From Anisus vortex (taxonomy: Eukaryota; Mollusca; Gastropoda; Planorbidae), in the NCBI GenBank assembly GCA_949126835.1, contig OX421500.1, positions 29,491,991 to 29,555,990 on the forward strand: a DNA stretch of 64,000 bases. The letters run 5' to 3'. How positions within the stretch are numbered: position 1 is the first letter of the stretch; each line of letters opens with the position of its first letter. Positions 1 through 11,844 of the stretch are shown here, one piece after another. The position numbers and the translations under genes are program-made. The notes beneath the pieces were generated by a model, which was given only the letters and a program-made list of their open reading frames with translations, was not told the DNA's origin and ran no database searches.

Positions 1-662
1 CGGCTTTACACACAACACAACACAACTTGAATATATGCTTCACTATACAACTATATCGGACGCAGCCCGCAAATTGTTATGCCCTTTAGATGATGACTAT
101 TATTACGACTCGTTAAATCGGATTCAATGAATATAGTTGTATCTTTATTAGAAGTCTCTAGATTCTGCTAATCTGTAGCCCAAGCTAGGGGTTCCTTGAC
201 TGACAGGTCTATGCAGCAATGTAGTTATATTCGTGATAATTATCTTCAACACCTTTCTCAACAATGATAGATCAAACAACTCCAGTTGTTGAATAAACAA
301 TTTTATTTAAATTGTAGACTCAATATAAACGATCAATAAACTTCATCAACTGATGGCAACATAAGTTTCAATACAATGGCATATAATATACAAATGAATA
401 TAGCGACTTCACTCGACAAACGTTTAAACTGAACTAACTTTAAGGAGGTCGGGACTTTTCAAAGAAAACTATCATTGAAGATTCTACAGGGTCTTAATAC
501 GCATTTTAACCTCTTTCTCTATAATTACTACGATCCAGAATTATCCTCCAATTTCCACGGGATTTGAACGAATTATTTTATTTAAACTGCCCTCAGGGCA
601 TAAAGGTCAAACCTTGGTCGCTTTGGACTCTGATACGCACTTGTTAAGAGGTCAATGCCTTA
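1..662. other. Flank downstream of the gag-protease block
   Basis: AT-rich, with no frame showing RT, RNase H or integrase motifs. It probably contains remains of the retroelement 3' region, but I could not pair it with a second LTR at 2564-3260. Confidence 0.3.
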
Positions 663-1226
663 CTACGTCATTCCTCTATGACCGATATTCGTAACACTGG
701 TTACGGAATGTACAACATTTCCAGCGATATCATTTCCCAAAATGAGTGATATATTTTCATGTGGGAGAGTTTTACAAATAGCCACAACAATGGTCCCATT
801 GAAGTAGGTACTCTTCAATTGAACTTGATGTAGAGGACATTTTACATTTTTCCTGACCACACCTTGTATAATAACATCTTGCCCAGTATAAGTCAATTGT
901 GACGTTGGTACAGTGTTATTTAATAAGAGGGAGACCTCAGCTCCTGTGTCGCGAAGTATCCTTATTCTCTTTTCTTTAGTGACACCGTTTATATTTGATG
1001 ACACTATACCCTCATTAATGAAAGGTAAACAATTACTTGGCTTCATAGTAGCTTCTTGACTTTTGTCCAAGTTTTCTTTGTGAGAGGTAGGTTTTTCACT
1101 CACTAATATTTCATCTGTAGTGTTCTTATCACAACTCAGATTTGAATTATTGAATACCATGGTTGTCACTGTGGAAACTTTTCCTGGCTTCAAATTCATT
1201 TGGATACTGGTTTCTAGACAGTTCAT
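663..1226 (-). pseudogene. Retroelement aspartic protease segment
   Basis: A 187-residue frame overlapping the end of the gag core by 80 bases in a different frame. Residues 93-96 are the retropepsin catalytic DTGA, followed by EVSLL. The C-terminal LGNDIAG matches the conserved ILGND/LAG end of gypsy-type proteases. The N-terminal 70 residues are low-complexity gag-pol linker. In an intact element this domain cleaves the gag-pol polyprotein. A stop at 663 follows directly and no RT frame is seen beyond it. The overlap with gag in another frame could be a programmed shift or decay; with a second shift already present in gag, decay is more likely. Confidence 0.75.
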
Positions 1227-2055
1227 TTGTACTATTACCTAGTTCCTTTGTTTGTGATTTAACCTCTTTACTCACATTCTTGCCACTTTTCCTTTCAGTC
1301 ACTGCTGCATAAGATAGAATAACCTTACTGTTTTTCTTATCTATATTCTTGTTCAATAGAAAACACTTTTCCCTTGTATGACCAACTTTCTTACAGTGGT
1401 TACAAACGGGTTTGGAATTCATTAAACTTTCTTTGCTCTGATCTTTGTGCCTGTTTTTATTATACTCAACTAGATTTGATTGTTTCTTATCTATTTTTGA
1501 TTCCTGATCTTTCTGTTTATTTTTATCAAAGGTAGAAAATCTACTGCTGGTATGAATTACTAAATATTCGTCTGCCTTCACAGCGGCTTCTTTAACTTGT
1601 TCAATATTACGGTCTGCTAGGTGTATTCTGACATCTGATCTAACATGGTTGTTAAATTCCTCCATTAATATTAGATTTGCCAATTTCTCATAGTCCTTGT
1701 CTACATTCTTAGACCTGACCCATCTTTCGAAATGTTTCTTCTTTTGCCTCAAGAAATCTACATGCGATTGTTCATGTTCCTTCTTCGATTCTCTAAACAC
1801 TTTCCTGTACCTTTCCGGAGTTAAAGCAAAACTTAACAAGACCCTGTTCTTAATCAACTCATAGTCGTACAGTTCCTCTTGTGTTAAACTCAGTACTACA
1901 TCTAATGCTTTCCCTTTGTTTAACGCAGAGCGTAAAAGAATAGCCTTCTTTCCTTCCGGGAATTGATAATCAATAGCATTTTGCTCAAACATCATAAAGA
2001 AGTCTTCCACAAAGTTGTCATCTAGAGTTGGTATATGCTTTTTGAATTTATACAA
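1147..2055 (-). pseudogene. Retroelement gag core with CCHC zinc knuckle
   Basis: A 302-residue frame. Residues about 10-165 look like the helical SCAN-like capsid region of gypsy gag proteins (FVEDFFMMFEQ, then a helical stretch with LILMEEF). A basic linker follows, then one zinc knuckle, CX2CX4HX4C (C218, C221, H226, C231). The frame has no ATG at its left edge; it begins with TTG in sequence that is open further upstream, which supports continuity with the preceding coiled-coil segment through a frameshift. The last 27 or so residues run out of frame over the start of the protease segment. The expected role is capsid formation and RNA packaging by the retroelement. Confidence 0.75.
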
Positions 2056-2056
2056 C

Positions 2057-2563
2057 TCAGGATCTGTTATTTGAATTATTTGAGGTGCGAGACTTAGCTA
2101 TTTCAATCCTTTCTAAGCTTGCTATCTTTTCTTTAGCTACTTCTCTTTCCATTTCTATTCGTTTCTCTTCCATTTCCATTTTCAATCTTCTATCTTCTCT
2201 TTCCATTTCTATTTCCATTTTCTTCAGTTCAAGTTTGAACCTCAGTTCTTCACTTAATGTACCTGAATTTAATTCATGGTTGGCATTTCCCATTATTCTC
2301 TGGGTATCTGAGAAATTCAAGTCATCTTCCGAGTCATTTCCACTATTAGCAGTTACTTCCTCTATTGTTGAACCTTGTTGTTTTAAACCTTCTGTTATCT
2401 CTTTAATCATTTTAGTTTTTGATGGTCTTAATTCTGTGATATTAATACTCAAGGATTTAGCAATGTCTTTTAGTTGTGACATAGACATTCTGCTAAGTTG
2501 TTCAACAGTCAGTGTAAAAATTGTTGGATCCAATGTAAGATTACTGGCACCTTCTGTATCCAT
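2057..2563 (-). pseudogene. Retroelement gag N-terminal part (coiled coil)
   Basis: A 168-residue frame from an ATG at 2563 to TGA at 2057. Residues about 20-65 resemble a short SAP-like helix-turn-helix (SQLKDIAKSLSI), followed by an acidic stretch. From about residue 100 to 155 there is a long charged helix rich in E, K, R and M (a MEMEEKRIEMERE-type heptad pattern), very probably a coiled coil. It sits directly upstream of the gag core, which continues in another frame with no gap. The stop therefore looks like a frameshift within one ancestral gag rather than a gene boundary. Retroelement origin comes from the neighbours; the domain alone would not prove it. Confidence 0.6.
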
Positions 2564-3595
2564 ATATAAAAATATTATTTAATATAATAATGATGATAAG
2601 ATTACCACTTACTTAGTCCATAAACTTTCACTAGTTATTGTCCTTGAAATTCCTATAATGGTGAATTAATCACAGTCAATTTAACATCAAAAATAATTTA
2701 TGAATCTGTGAGATATGAATCAATACAGATTGAATGCAGATTGAATACTGTTCATAACCTTCAAGCAAAATTCTGATAAATTTAACTTGTATAATCAAGA
2801 TGTATAACACAGTTGTAAAAAGTTCTTGTATATTCCTGGATTATTGTATTATTGTGAATTCACACTTTGTTACATCATACAGATCACGAACGAGCTAACC
2901 ATTTTATTACGTGACACAATTCCTTCGAACAGAAACCAACAGTCATTTCGTTCTCGTAATTACTGTCCGTGTATTCAACACCACTGACCATCAACGAAGT
3001 AAGTAATGGGCTTACCTAATCAGCTATGAGATGTTGTTTCAGCAAACACTAGTGGTCATCCAACACTTGCATGTCCGCCGAGTTATTATTTATTTATTAT
3101 ACCTGATCAAGTCAGTTCATTATATTGTCCATTATATTTATTTTAGATGACACACTAATCTGTGTTAAGAATGTATTTCTTGTATTTTGACTCCGAGCCC
3201 CACTTAATAAAAATGAATTTACGCTCAATTGTGCTGTTGTTTCAATATTCAAATATATAATTATTAACAGTTCATCTTATGACAGAATTAGTAAGTAGTT
3301 GATGTTTATCTCATGAACTTATTATGAGTTGAATTACTGTTGTTGTTGTTATTATGGTTGTTATAATCTAGGTTATGCCCAAGGTTGTATATCCTCTTGA
3401 AAACTGTTATGCAACAATAGTGTATAAGTGTAATTCATCTTGTTTCATGGTAAATATATTTATATCAGCTCAAGTTGGTTGTATATTTCACTTGTCTTGT
3501 ATATAATAGGATTACTATCAGTAATTATAGTTCTAAGACCACACATGTAAAATAGTCCACAAGGAAAATAATTGAAATAAGATTTCAGTTGTAAA
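2564..3595. other. Gene-free AT-rich stretch upstream of gag
   Basis: No protein motif. It is the logical place for the 5' LTR and leader of the minus-strand retroelement, but no terminal repeat pair is visible. Confidence 0.3.
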
Positions 3596-3597
3596 TA

Positions 3598-5025
3598 GGG
3601 TAAAAGGGGTAATAAGCCCCAAGGGGCATTAGGCCCCACTTGCCCAGGTCTTACAATAAAATGCTTGATATTATTGTAAGAGAATAGAGGGGCATTAATC
3701 TTAACTTGAAAGAGACTTCCTAACTAATCAGAGAACATTTCCCAACCAATCTTGGGTTTCTTACCCAAGGGGTTAATTTTTAATTTGCGTTTATAGATGA
3801 GTGCTTTTTTCGTCCAAATTCCAACTTCCTTGAAACCTGTTGTAAAACTTTAGTTAAGGCAGAGCTTGTTTGTTTTTTACTTATAATTTTACTTCTACAT
3901 TGAGATTTTTTATTTTCCACACAAGTACAAGTATATCTAAACTAAGTAAGTACTTTTTTGTAGTTTTTATATATCTGTGTTTGTAATAAATGAGTTAAAA
4001 TACATATATTTGTAGAGCCCATTGAAGCTAGCAATTTTCGCAAAGTAAAATGGCTGTCGTATGAATGATTTAGAGATTGTTTATAAAGAGCTCTAAAATT
4101 CACTTTAATGCTAAAGTTTCATTTAATATTTTGAATAGAAAGCATTTATAAGAGATATGTGGTTCTGTTGTTTATTTATTTTTTAATATAGTTTATAAAA
4201 AAAAATATTTTAATTAGCAGGGGCTTAATGCCCCCAACTGTTAAAAAGATGATTAAAACAATCTAATAATACTAATAATATTCAAAATACAAATAAAATC
4301 CATGTTTTAACTAATTAAACATTACACAGAAATAGTTTACATTGAAAATAAAAGTTATACATTTGTAGAAAAAGGTTAAATTTATTTTTAAATATAGTTT
4401 GGATTATGTAGCTTATTTCCCCCTTTATTTTTGCAGAATGGTTCGGGTGAACACAAGAAAGAGGAAAGGAGCTAGGAAGCCAGACTGGGGACCCTAAGGT
4501 TATCAGGAAATAGTTTGAATTGCTTGAGAAGACTTTAAAAGATGCTGGAGCTAGCAGCCAACCAAATCATAACAAGTTTTGTCACTGACCCGACGACTAA
4601 TTGTTTTAGCATTTTAGCCGAAAAATGTGCTGCTAGAGTGAGGCAGAACAGTGGTGCTGTAAATAAAATTTTCTGTATAATGTACATTCTCCACATGCGG
4701 CCAGGTACTGCCAATTATGTGGTGTACAAGAGAAAAAATCTGTACTGCGACTGGGTTTAGGGGTGCCTGAAATGTTAGCTTTGAAAATGCTGGGGCTTAT
4801 TGCCCCCATTTTGTTAAATTTACGTCGGGTATAGTTGTAACGTTTGAGCATTTTTTTTAACTATATGGCTTTAAATTTTACCCATTAAAGCTTCTGTACT
4901 TAAAGAAGGATGTGTTGTCTGTTACTTAAAAACATTTACAGTTTGAATTTAATAATATTTATTCATTTCAAAAGGGAAATGTTGAAAGTACTCAAAAACA
5001 TGGGGCTTATTGCCCCCCTTTACCC
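3598..5025. mobile_element. TA-flanked terminal-inverted-repeat element, pogo/Tc1-like
   Basis: The left end reads GGGTAAAAGGGGTAATAAG and the right end, reverse-complemented, reads GGGTAAAGGGGGGCAATAAG; both continue into CCCCA. TA dinucleotides flank both sides (3596-3597 and 5026-5027), as in Tc1/mariner/pogo elements. Internal copies of the GGGGCTTA(A/T)TGCCCC motif recur near 4219 and 4791. An ATG at 4438 opens a short basic peptide (MVRVNTRKRKGARKPDWGP) before a stop, which resembles the start of pogo-type transposases. No DDE domain is visible, so this is an internally deleted, non-autonomous copy. TIR and TA are seen; the family is inferred. Confidence 0.65.
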
Positions 5026-5027
5026 TA

Positions 5028-5689
5028 CTTTAAAACTTTAATACTGAAAGTACTGAATTGTTCTTCAATTCCTGATATTCACATATTTGTACAATAGGCT
5101 ACAGTTCCATAATTGGTATGAACAAGAGTATGGCTTAAATCCATTTAACATGCATTTCAATATGTTTATGTATGGAATCCTTGTCCAAATAATAAATTAA
5201 AATATTTAAGAAAACACATCTCAAACCTGATCATTAGAATTTATATTATTAGGTTGAGGTAGTTGAGCAAACAAGGCAAGTTCAGAGCACATGCATGAAG
5301 TGACTTATTAACAGACAGCGACATACGCCTAACTGTATTGGAAAAGGCAATAGGCCAGAAAGGGTCGATTGAACGCGGTTCTCTGCTTTTATAGACTAAC
5401 AGTTTGGGCGTATCGTAATTGTTTAAGCATATTTTGTAAACAACACGATTACTTAATGTAAATGACGTTGTATCGTTCTTATCGATTATTAACGAGACTT
5501 TACAAATCGAATAAAAATGCTTCTAGAAGATTCTTAAAATAGCGTTCTTCCGGTGTTGATATTTAGTAACTTTTATTCTCCCAACGTTAGATTCGCGATT
5601 CGCAATTATTAATGCTAGAATTTAATAAAGGTAATTATTATGAATCTCCGTTTCATAACAGCACTAACAATCATGCTGACACGCAGACA
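5028..5689. other. Gene-free stretch
   Basis: AT-rich, nothing recognised. Confidence 0.3.
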
Positions 5690-6110
5690 ATATTGAATAC
5701 TTTGTGATGAAAGGCCAAAAGCTCAATAACTTCTGCAGCATGCACTTTCCTGTGTAGTAACCAGGCATTCTTCAAAGCAATCTCTTAAGTATGAAAGAGA
5801 AAAGGCCAACACCATTTTATGGTTCTCCTAGAAATTAGTGCTTTTTGATGTTTTGGTATCCACGCCTCCAATTGTGGCATCGCACTGTCTTTTTAGGTCA
5901 GGTTGATCTTTCATGATGTGTTGTCATTGTTGACGAGAACATCTCCTTCATTGCCTTACTGGTAGGACAGGGTCGCAGTTTTTTGCTTTAACAAGTTGTA
6001 GTGGCGTCCAGTTGACAATTAATTGAACCTCGATACCTTTAACATAGCTAGGACGCATCTTGTAAGGAGCATTTCTGTTTTATAGTCCCAGTGGCTCCAA
6101 TGCCCTTCAC
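5690..6110 (-). pseudogene. piggyBac-like transposase C-terminal debris
   Basis: Minus-strand translation, spread over shifting frames, gives IGGVD, then IKWCWPFLF, then ALKNAWLLHRK. These resemble, in the correct order and spacing, the conserved MGGVD...KKWWWPLF...NAWLLYR block near the C-terminus of piggyBac-family transposases. Stops and frameshifts interrupt it, so it is dead. Two TTAA-flanked MITEs elsewhere in the window (28.2 and 30.8 kb) show that piggyBac-type activity occurred in this genome. Confidence 0.45.
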
Positions 6111-6553
6111 AGCAATGTAATGCACGTGAGAAAGGAGTTATCAAATGTCCAGTGGAAAGAAAGCTCAGCTTTTTAGCAGATCAGGTCCATCACAACAGCA
6201 CCGCCTAGTCCAAGGAATTCTAAACGCTCAGCAGTACACACATAAGACTGGACATAATATCCAAGTGGTCATCTTATTCCTTACTGTCATCATCATTACA
6301 GATCATCAGGTGGTTATATATAAACAGTGACATTTATCATCTCGTTATCTTTTTCCAACATTGTTAACCCATCGTTCAATGTATAACGTTTTCGTACACT
6401 GCAATAGCTAATTCGTCTACAGGATTTATTAAATGTATGTTGTTAATGATTTAAATGCATTTTAACTATGCAGTATATTACATAATAAAAGCGTCACAAT
6501 CGTTTATTTGACATAAATGTGAAGATCTATAAGCATATTTTGATAATATATTT

Positions 6554-6990
6554 GACATTTGCACCCCCAGAGTGCATTTCTCTTAAAAGACCCGTACCCC
6601 TCTCGTAACCCAGCACTCTCCTGGAGTGCATTTATATTTAGATCTGTAGTTCGATGGAAATTTTCAAGTCAAGTAACAATATTATATTCATGGTATTCAG
6701 AATATATTACAGTTTATAAAATATACTTGCCTTGTATATTTGCCTTAATTATGTAATAATTTTTTTACACATACCTGTTTGAAGTGGAAGAAAATGTTTT
6801 TAGCCTGTTTTTTTTAAATGGCGAGCTACAAAATCTACGCAATGGAAATGACTTTTAAGATGATAAATAACATAAAAAAATATGCCAGAAAAGAAAAAAA
6901 AGCCATTATTTTAAATATATAATAAAAAGCCTTTCTGCAAGCTAACAAACATGGAAGCAAGTCATTGCACTCTGGGAGAGTTCAAATGTC
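6554..6990. mobile_element. MITE with inverted ends (about 437 bp)
   Basis: The left end GACATTTGCACCCCCAGAGT matches the reverse complement of the right end, GACATTTGAACTCTCCCAGA, through the shared GACATTTG and a CCAGAGTGCA core. The interior is AT-rich and carries no transposase frame. No clean target duplication is visible, so the superfamily is unassigned. Confidence 0.5.
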
Positions 6991-7379
6991 TAATATGGGT
7001 TAATACATAGTGTTCATCCGTAACATAAGATGTTGGTTAAAGTCTTGCTTAATAAAGTTATTTTTTGTATTACAAATAACGAAATGGATTTTGTATTCAA
7101 AGAAACAAAGAAATGAATGAAAAATTACAAAATTCATTGTCAATAAATCGAATAATATGTTTGAAACAAAAGATGTCAATAAATAGACAGATCGTTGATT
7201 TGTTAAAAAAGGTTTTATTTGTTACACGAGTGAAAATGCCATCAATTAGGCTACATCCAATGATTATCAAACGTATTTATTAAAAGAAAACCTTAGTAAA
7301 CGGTTTGAATATACACGGCCTTAGCTACAAATGAAAATAATAATACAAGTTTAATTTCTACAAATATTTCCGGATGTTT
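6991..7379. other. Gene-free stretch
   Basis: AT-rich, nothing recognised. Confidence 0.3.
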
Positions 7380-8157
7380 ATCTACAATGATCTGATAGTA
7401 TTTAGCTAAACAATAGTCAAGCCTTGTGTAGTTTCTATATATCTCATCCTGTGTTATTCCGATGATATATTTATCAGATTAATTTCATAATGAGATAATT
7501 GCTGACAGCATATCAGGCACCCCTAGTTAAATCAGTATTCTAAAGTATTACCAGCTTATTTATTTTTTATAACCATCTTTTGTTTTATAATTGAGTTATA
7601 CAAATGATTTGTCATTTTCTTTAATAATATTTTTAGCATTGCTTTGTTTACAAAGAGATTAATAAATAAAGATAGATAATTTTCATTAGTATCATTGTAT
7701 ACAAGGTTTTCATGTTAGGAGGTTAGAAAAAAAGTGTTTCATTCAAAGTACCGTAATTTAAAACTATGTTTTATTCATGTAATATTTCTGCTTGGTTTTG
7801 GTATATTATACAAAAGAAGATAATACAATTTATGATAATTTTTTTCAATAAAATGATTGAAATATTAACATATTAGATAATATTACTTCTTTAGCTGACG
7901 GCTAAGTCTGATTTTCATAAATAACGTATGTTTTTTTAAACTAATAATAAAAAGTAGTATATAGTTATAATATTATTACATTTTCTAAGATATTTTTTAT
8001 ACACAGAAATAACTGCTATGGCAAATGAAAAAATTTTTTTGGTAAAATATGAAATTGTTTGCAATGTTTTCTATAAATATAAAACACTCATTTAAAATGT
8101 GTAGAATAGTCTTACTCAAGTAAAAATCGGTAATATCTTATATATTACAGACGCTCC

Positions 8158-8477
8158 CTCATGAGCATGATGCATGATGGATATGAGTGCAGTCAGAATA
8201 AGCACAAGTGACTGGGAGGAGAAGGCAGAGGATCGGTCCACCCGGCGCAGGAAGTCAGGGGAGGGGTTAAAATAGCAGAAGAAAGTAGAATGGAGGAGAC
8301 TCTAGATAAAAGGGCTAGAAGAAAGGCGAAGAAAATAGAATTCATGGAACACGTGTGCAAAGGCTGTAAAAAAGACTGTCACTCAAGGATAGGTCTGCTC
8401 AGCCACACGAGGAAGTGCAACCTCGAACCACGGTGATGCACCATCGTCTTGCGAGACGGAAAGATGCCATTGAATTG
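8158..8477 (+). mobile_element. 5'-truncated LINE 3' end with 11 bp target duplication
   Basis: The insert is flanked by ACAGACGCTCC at 8147-8157 and 8478-8488. The paralogous segment at 48.8 kb has a single copy of that word and no insert, so it serves as the empty site. The coding part ends at TGA 8434-8436 and encodes the LINE C-terminal zinc finger (CKGCKKDCHSRIGLLSH then RKC), a hallmark of several mollusc and arthropod LINE ORF2 proteins. The 3' UTR contains the hairpin-forming CGTCTTGCGAGACGGAAAG and ends in short ATTGA-type repeats. Confidence 0.9.
8290..8436 (+). pseudogene. LINE ORF2 C-terminal zinc-finger fragment
   Basis: A 48-residue frame with a basic helix (KRARRKAKK), then C-x2-C-x3-D-C-HSRIGLLSH-x3-C. 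It is in a different frame from the upstream WEEKAEDRSTRRRKSGEGLK stretch, so a frameshift separates the two. Only the extreme C-terminus of the RT protein is present. Confidence 0.75.
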
Positions 8478-8804
8478 ACAGACGCTCCTTCTATAAAGAA
8501 GATTATTGCGACCAACGCTCAACCGTGGTCCGATTCTAGTCTTGCATCTTTATTATTGTTTGTAGAAAAAAACTATATTTGCTCTGACTTAAACTAACGG
8601 TTCTTAAAGATATACAAGTGCTTTCTAGTTACTTACTTAGTACAAAAGTGGTCATATAACTTCAGGAACATTTTATAAACTATCTACTGAATTCCTTCAT
8701 GTCGCCATAACCTCATATACAATTTTTAATTCTAAATATCTAATTGTTTTAAAAAGCGTCTATCAACTATATAACAAAAGTATCAACAATACTTTTGTTA
8801 TTGT

Positions 8805-9105
8805 CAGCCACTTAATCCATAGACACTTAATCCATTCTAAAGCAATACATGGCTGTCCGTTTTAGTAGTTGTCTTATGGTAGACTTAAGGACCCGCCACT
8901 GTGTAGATCTTCTGTACTAATTAGCAGAATATTAATTAGTCTGTAATATTCCAATTGATGTTTTTACGTTTAAAGATAAAAAAATCAATAAAGTTCTACA
9001 CAATTCATTTTCAATTCGCACAAGAAGGGATTAAGTGACTTGGGTATTAAGGGTTCAGGGATTAAGTGGCGGGGGTTAAGTGTCTGTGGGTTAGGTGACC
9101 TGTTA
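8805..9105. repeat. TTAAGTGTC-motif repeat, first locus
   Basis: The left part has CACTTAATCC words (8810-8840). The right part has their reverse complement repeated with GGG spacers (GGGATTAAGTGGC, GGGTTAAGTGTCTG, about 9030-9105). The same wording recurs at 31620-31760 and 55225-55385. The inverted arrangement suggests a MITE-like element, but its edges are unclear. Confidence 0.45.
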
Positions 9106-10009
9106 CCATTATTATCGATTAGCCCTATAATCTTTAAGCCGTTTAACTTCTGTTTATTACCCCACCACTAAGGGGGGGGGGGGTACTTTCGTGTTAGCGT
9201 ATATTCCTCGCACATCGGTCAGAGAGAAAACACAATGTTATAAACGTATAATAGTCTTTTATTGGCTAAAATTGTTGGACTTAATTAACTATACAATTGA
9301 ATAATAATAATAATAATAAAATACGCATGGAATAATTAAACTATACATTTGAATACGCATGGATTTTTTTTTTCTTCATCCATGTTTTAACTTTCAAAAA
9401 TATTGGTCAAAACAGTGGGTAGCGAAGGAGTTAGAAAAAGACACTGGGTTGATTTTGACTACTGCCATAATTGAGCCAAGGTAAATAATTCAATTATTAA
9501 ATACCAAAAACATTATTTCCACAGTTATCTCTCTTCGAACAATATTGTCTTAATTTCAAAGTATATGAGTACTGACAATAATATTGTAAAAATTACTAGA
9601 TATATTATACAAAAAGAAGGCAACGTCATATTTGAAAAGTACCTGGTACTTGATAAACTTTTAATAAGATTAAAATTACATTTTGTAGGCTGGGTGAGTT
9701 TTTATCAAGACATTTTCTCAACACATTTCCCAAAGGTAAGCATAATGACTGCCTTTCCTGAAATCAGTGAGAAGTAAATTTTGCGGAAACGTTGATGTTC
9801 TTTAGTAGCTATAGTCTGACCAATAATGTCCAAAATGTCTGTTACAGACTCAAAATCTCATTTATAAAAAAAAAATCTAGTAAGACTATATAAAAGTTAT
9901 GTCATAAAATGTGATGTTGTACGTCCATCATATCTGATGATAACAAAGTTATTCTATATATTTATGGCTACTTTGGTGACCTATTAGTTCTTTATGGGCC
10001 TTGAACGTT
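9106..10009. other. Gene-free stretch with poly-G and AAT runs
   Basis: A 12-base G run lies at 9172-9183 and an AAT microsatellite near 9301-9320. An open frame at 9565-9777 has no recognisable motif. Confidence 0.4.
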
Positions 10010-10205
10010 TTTTGCAGTCTCCTTTCTCCCTGCCACTCGCCTTTCTCCTGGCTCGTTTCTCTTTGCTTCTTTCTGTGAGGGTGGCTTCTGCAGCTTGAGT
10101 GCCTTCGCGCACCTTGGACCGCCAGGAGGTGCGTTCCTCAGTATGGCTCTCCCACGGCTCTCCCCTCGTGTTGGGTGATGTAGCTGCCAGGAAATGTACG
10201 TCTAA
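10010..10205 (-). pseudogene. LINE ORF2 C-terminal region fragment
   Basis: Minus-strand translation gives TEERTSWRSKVREGTQAAEA followed by the basic run SKEKRARRKAS. This matches the WRxxVREG...KRARRK segment that precedes the terminal zinc finger in mollusc LINE ORF2 proteins. It is GC-richer than its surroundings. There is no RT core and no clear target duplication. Confidence 0.55.
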
Positions 10206-11551
10206 ATTAAATCACAAGAAAGAAACATAAAGGTGCAGTAGATGGTGTTGCTGTCATTGATGGGGCAGTTTAATTTTTTTAGAGTATTGTGTTAGTTTTG
10301 ACTTTCTGTTATATCAGATTATAGCCTATGTTATAGTTATAGACTACAAACAAAAATATAGTTTCCGAATAGTACATCCTAAAAAACTTTTTTATGTTGC
10401 CGACGTAACCTTCAATTGCATCACTCTTCGTCTCTCTTCGCTATTATTCTTCTACTTCACACAATGTCCTTTTTGGCTTAAATAAGTGCTTAAACAATAC
10501 ATGTTTTAATTGAAACAAGTGAAACGAATTATTTTAAACAGCTTCAATCTTTTGAAAAAACGTATTAACTTTTTCCTAGATGCTATTTAACTACACATCT
10601 GAATAAAGTACATTGTATATCTTATATTATTTGCTCTGATGATGCTAGAATAAGAGTGACACTTGGTATTTTATAAAACAGATTAAAAAAAATGTTAAGA
10701 ATATAATATATAAATATGCGCCAACATATTTAAAATGAGCGTCGTTATGAAAATGTAAACATTAGATGGAATACCCATGCATTATATTGTTGTATTTACA
10801 TGTAGTTTAGCTAAAAAAATGTTTTAAACGATATTGTTGATAAATTAAATAAATATTGTGTATCTAAGGATTGTGTATTTTTATTTAAGCTAACACTGAC
10901 ATTTCGTCAAGGTCATTTCACAATCATGATTTGAGAAAACTAAAAAAAACTGAAAGACATCTGAATTTACTATGTTGTTTAACCTAGATACATTTTGATT
11001 AAAAACATTAGTGTTAGCTTCATCGTCTTCAAGATATTACTAGCCTACATTTTTTTTTCCGTAATGACATATCGCAGATATGAAGCTAAAGACTTTAAAA
11101 TAAAAAAGACGCATTATTTCTTCAAAAAGAAATAAACATTATTTGTTCATTAAATATACATATATTATTTCTTTAAAAAAAAAATAACCATAAAATATGC
11201 GCAAATATATTACACCATGTAACAAAAAAAAAAAACTTTTTCTCTGTTTATCAAAACTGTTTTGATGTTTCGTAATTAATTTGAGTATGCTAAATTTGAA
11301 TATGACATTTTTTTTTATTACATTAACCTTTTGATCATAAAACCAAAAAATCTATTAAACATATAATATCTAGCTTAGTTAATATAATTCATAGTGCATG
11401 AGATACAAATTTAGTCAATATATAACAATTACTAGCTCAAAAATAATATGTTGTGTTACAAAATGTCATCATACATCGCGTTACACACATATATTACATA
11501 ATGTTACATTATGTTGTAATGTAATAGTCTCTCACAATCTCAAAAAAAATA
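10206..11551. other. Gene-free AT-rich stretch
   Basis: Poly-A/T tracts, nothing recognised. Confidence 0.4.
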
Positions 11552-11844
11552 CTAGAAGTGAACAGTAGAACGTAATTTTCTATTATGAAGTTTGTCGTCA
11601 TCGCGTTTTAAATACCAGGTGTAGTCACCCATCATAGCTGCATCCCATCTGAACTGGTATCTTTTTCCATTGCAAGAATATCCTGATGAAAACGTTCTCC
11701 GTGCTCTTCACCTACACCACCCAATTTTGGTCTGAAACATTCTAAGTGTGAATGCAGGTAATGCAGCTTTATTGACATTCTGCATTTCATATATGCATAC
11801 CATACAACTAAGTTTTCCTCTAGCTCTTTGTAGTTATCACTCTT

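Larger units (their letters stand above)
663..2563 (-). mobile_element. Decayed LTR-retroelement gag-protease block
   Basis: Three consecutive minus-strand reading frames give, in order, an acidic coiled-coil gag N-terminus, a gag core with a CCHC zinc knuckle, and a retropepsin-like aspartic protease. This is the order expected of a gypsy-like (Metaviridae) retroelement. The frames are offset by frameshifts near 2050 and near 1150-1226. No reverse transcriptase or integrase follows downstream (1-662), and I could not match LTRs on the two sides, so the copy is truncated. The clade is uncertain. Confidence 0.75.
7380..8760. repeat. Segment paralogous to 47990-49030
   Basis: Collinear similarity is visible by eye: the CCTTGTGTAGTTTCTATATA stretch, the GAGATAATTGCTGACA stretch, the TATATTACAGACGCTCC stretch, and AAAGATATACAAG near the right edge all recur in the same order at 48.0-49.0 kb. 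In the other copy the segment leads into a relic of a 7TM receptor (49190), so it may be receptor-gene 5' flank. This copy is interrupted by the LINE tail at 8158-8477. Confidence 0.75.

Noticed and set aside
5253..5275. TTGAGGTAGTTGAGC, similar to the let-7 seed
   Set aside because: Only the first 9 bases match and no hairpin partner is present nearby.
9565..9777. 70-residue open frame
   Set aside because: No motif, no splice-site support and AT-rich codon content typical of chance frames here.
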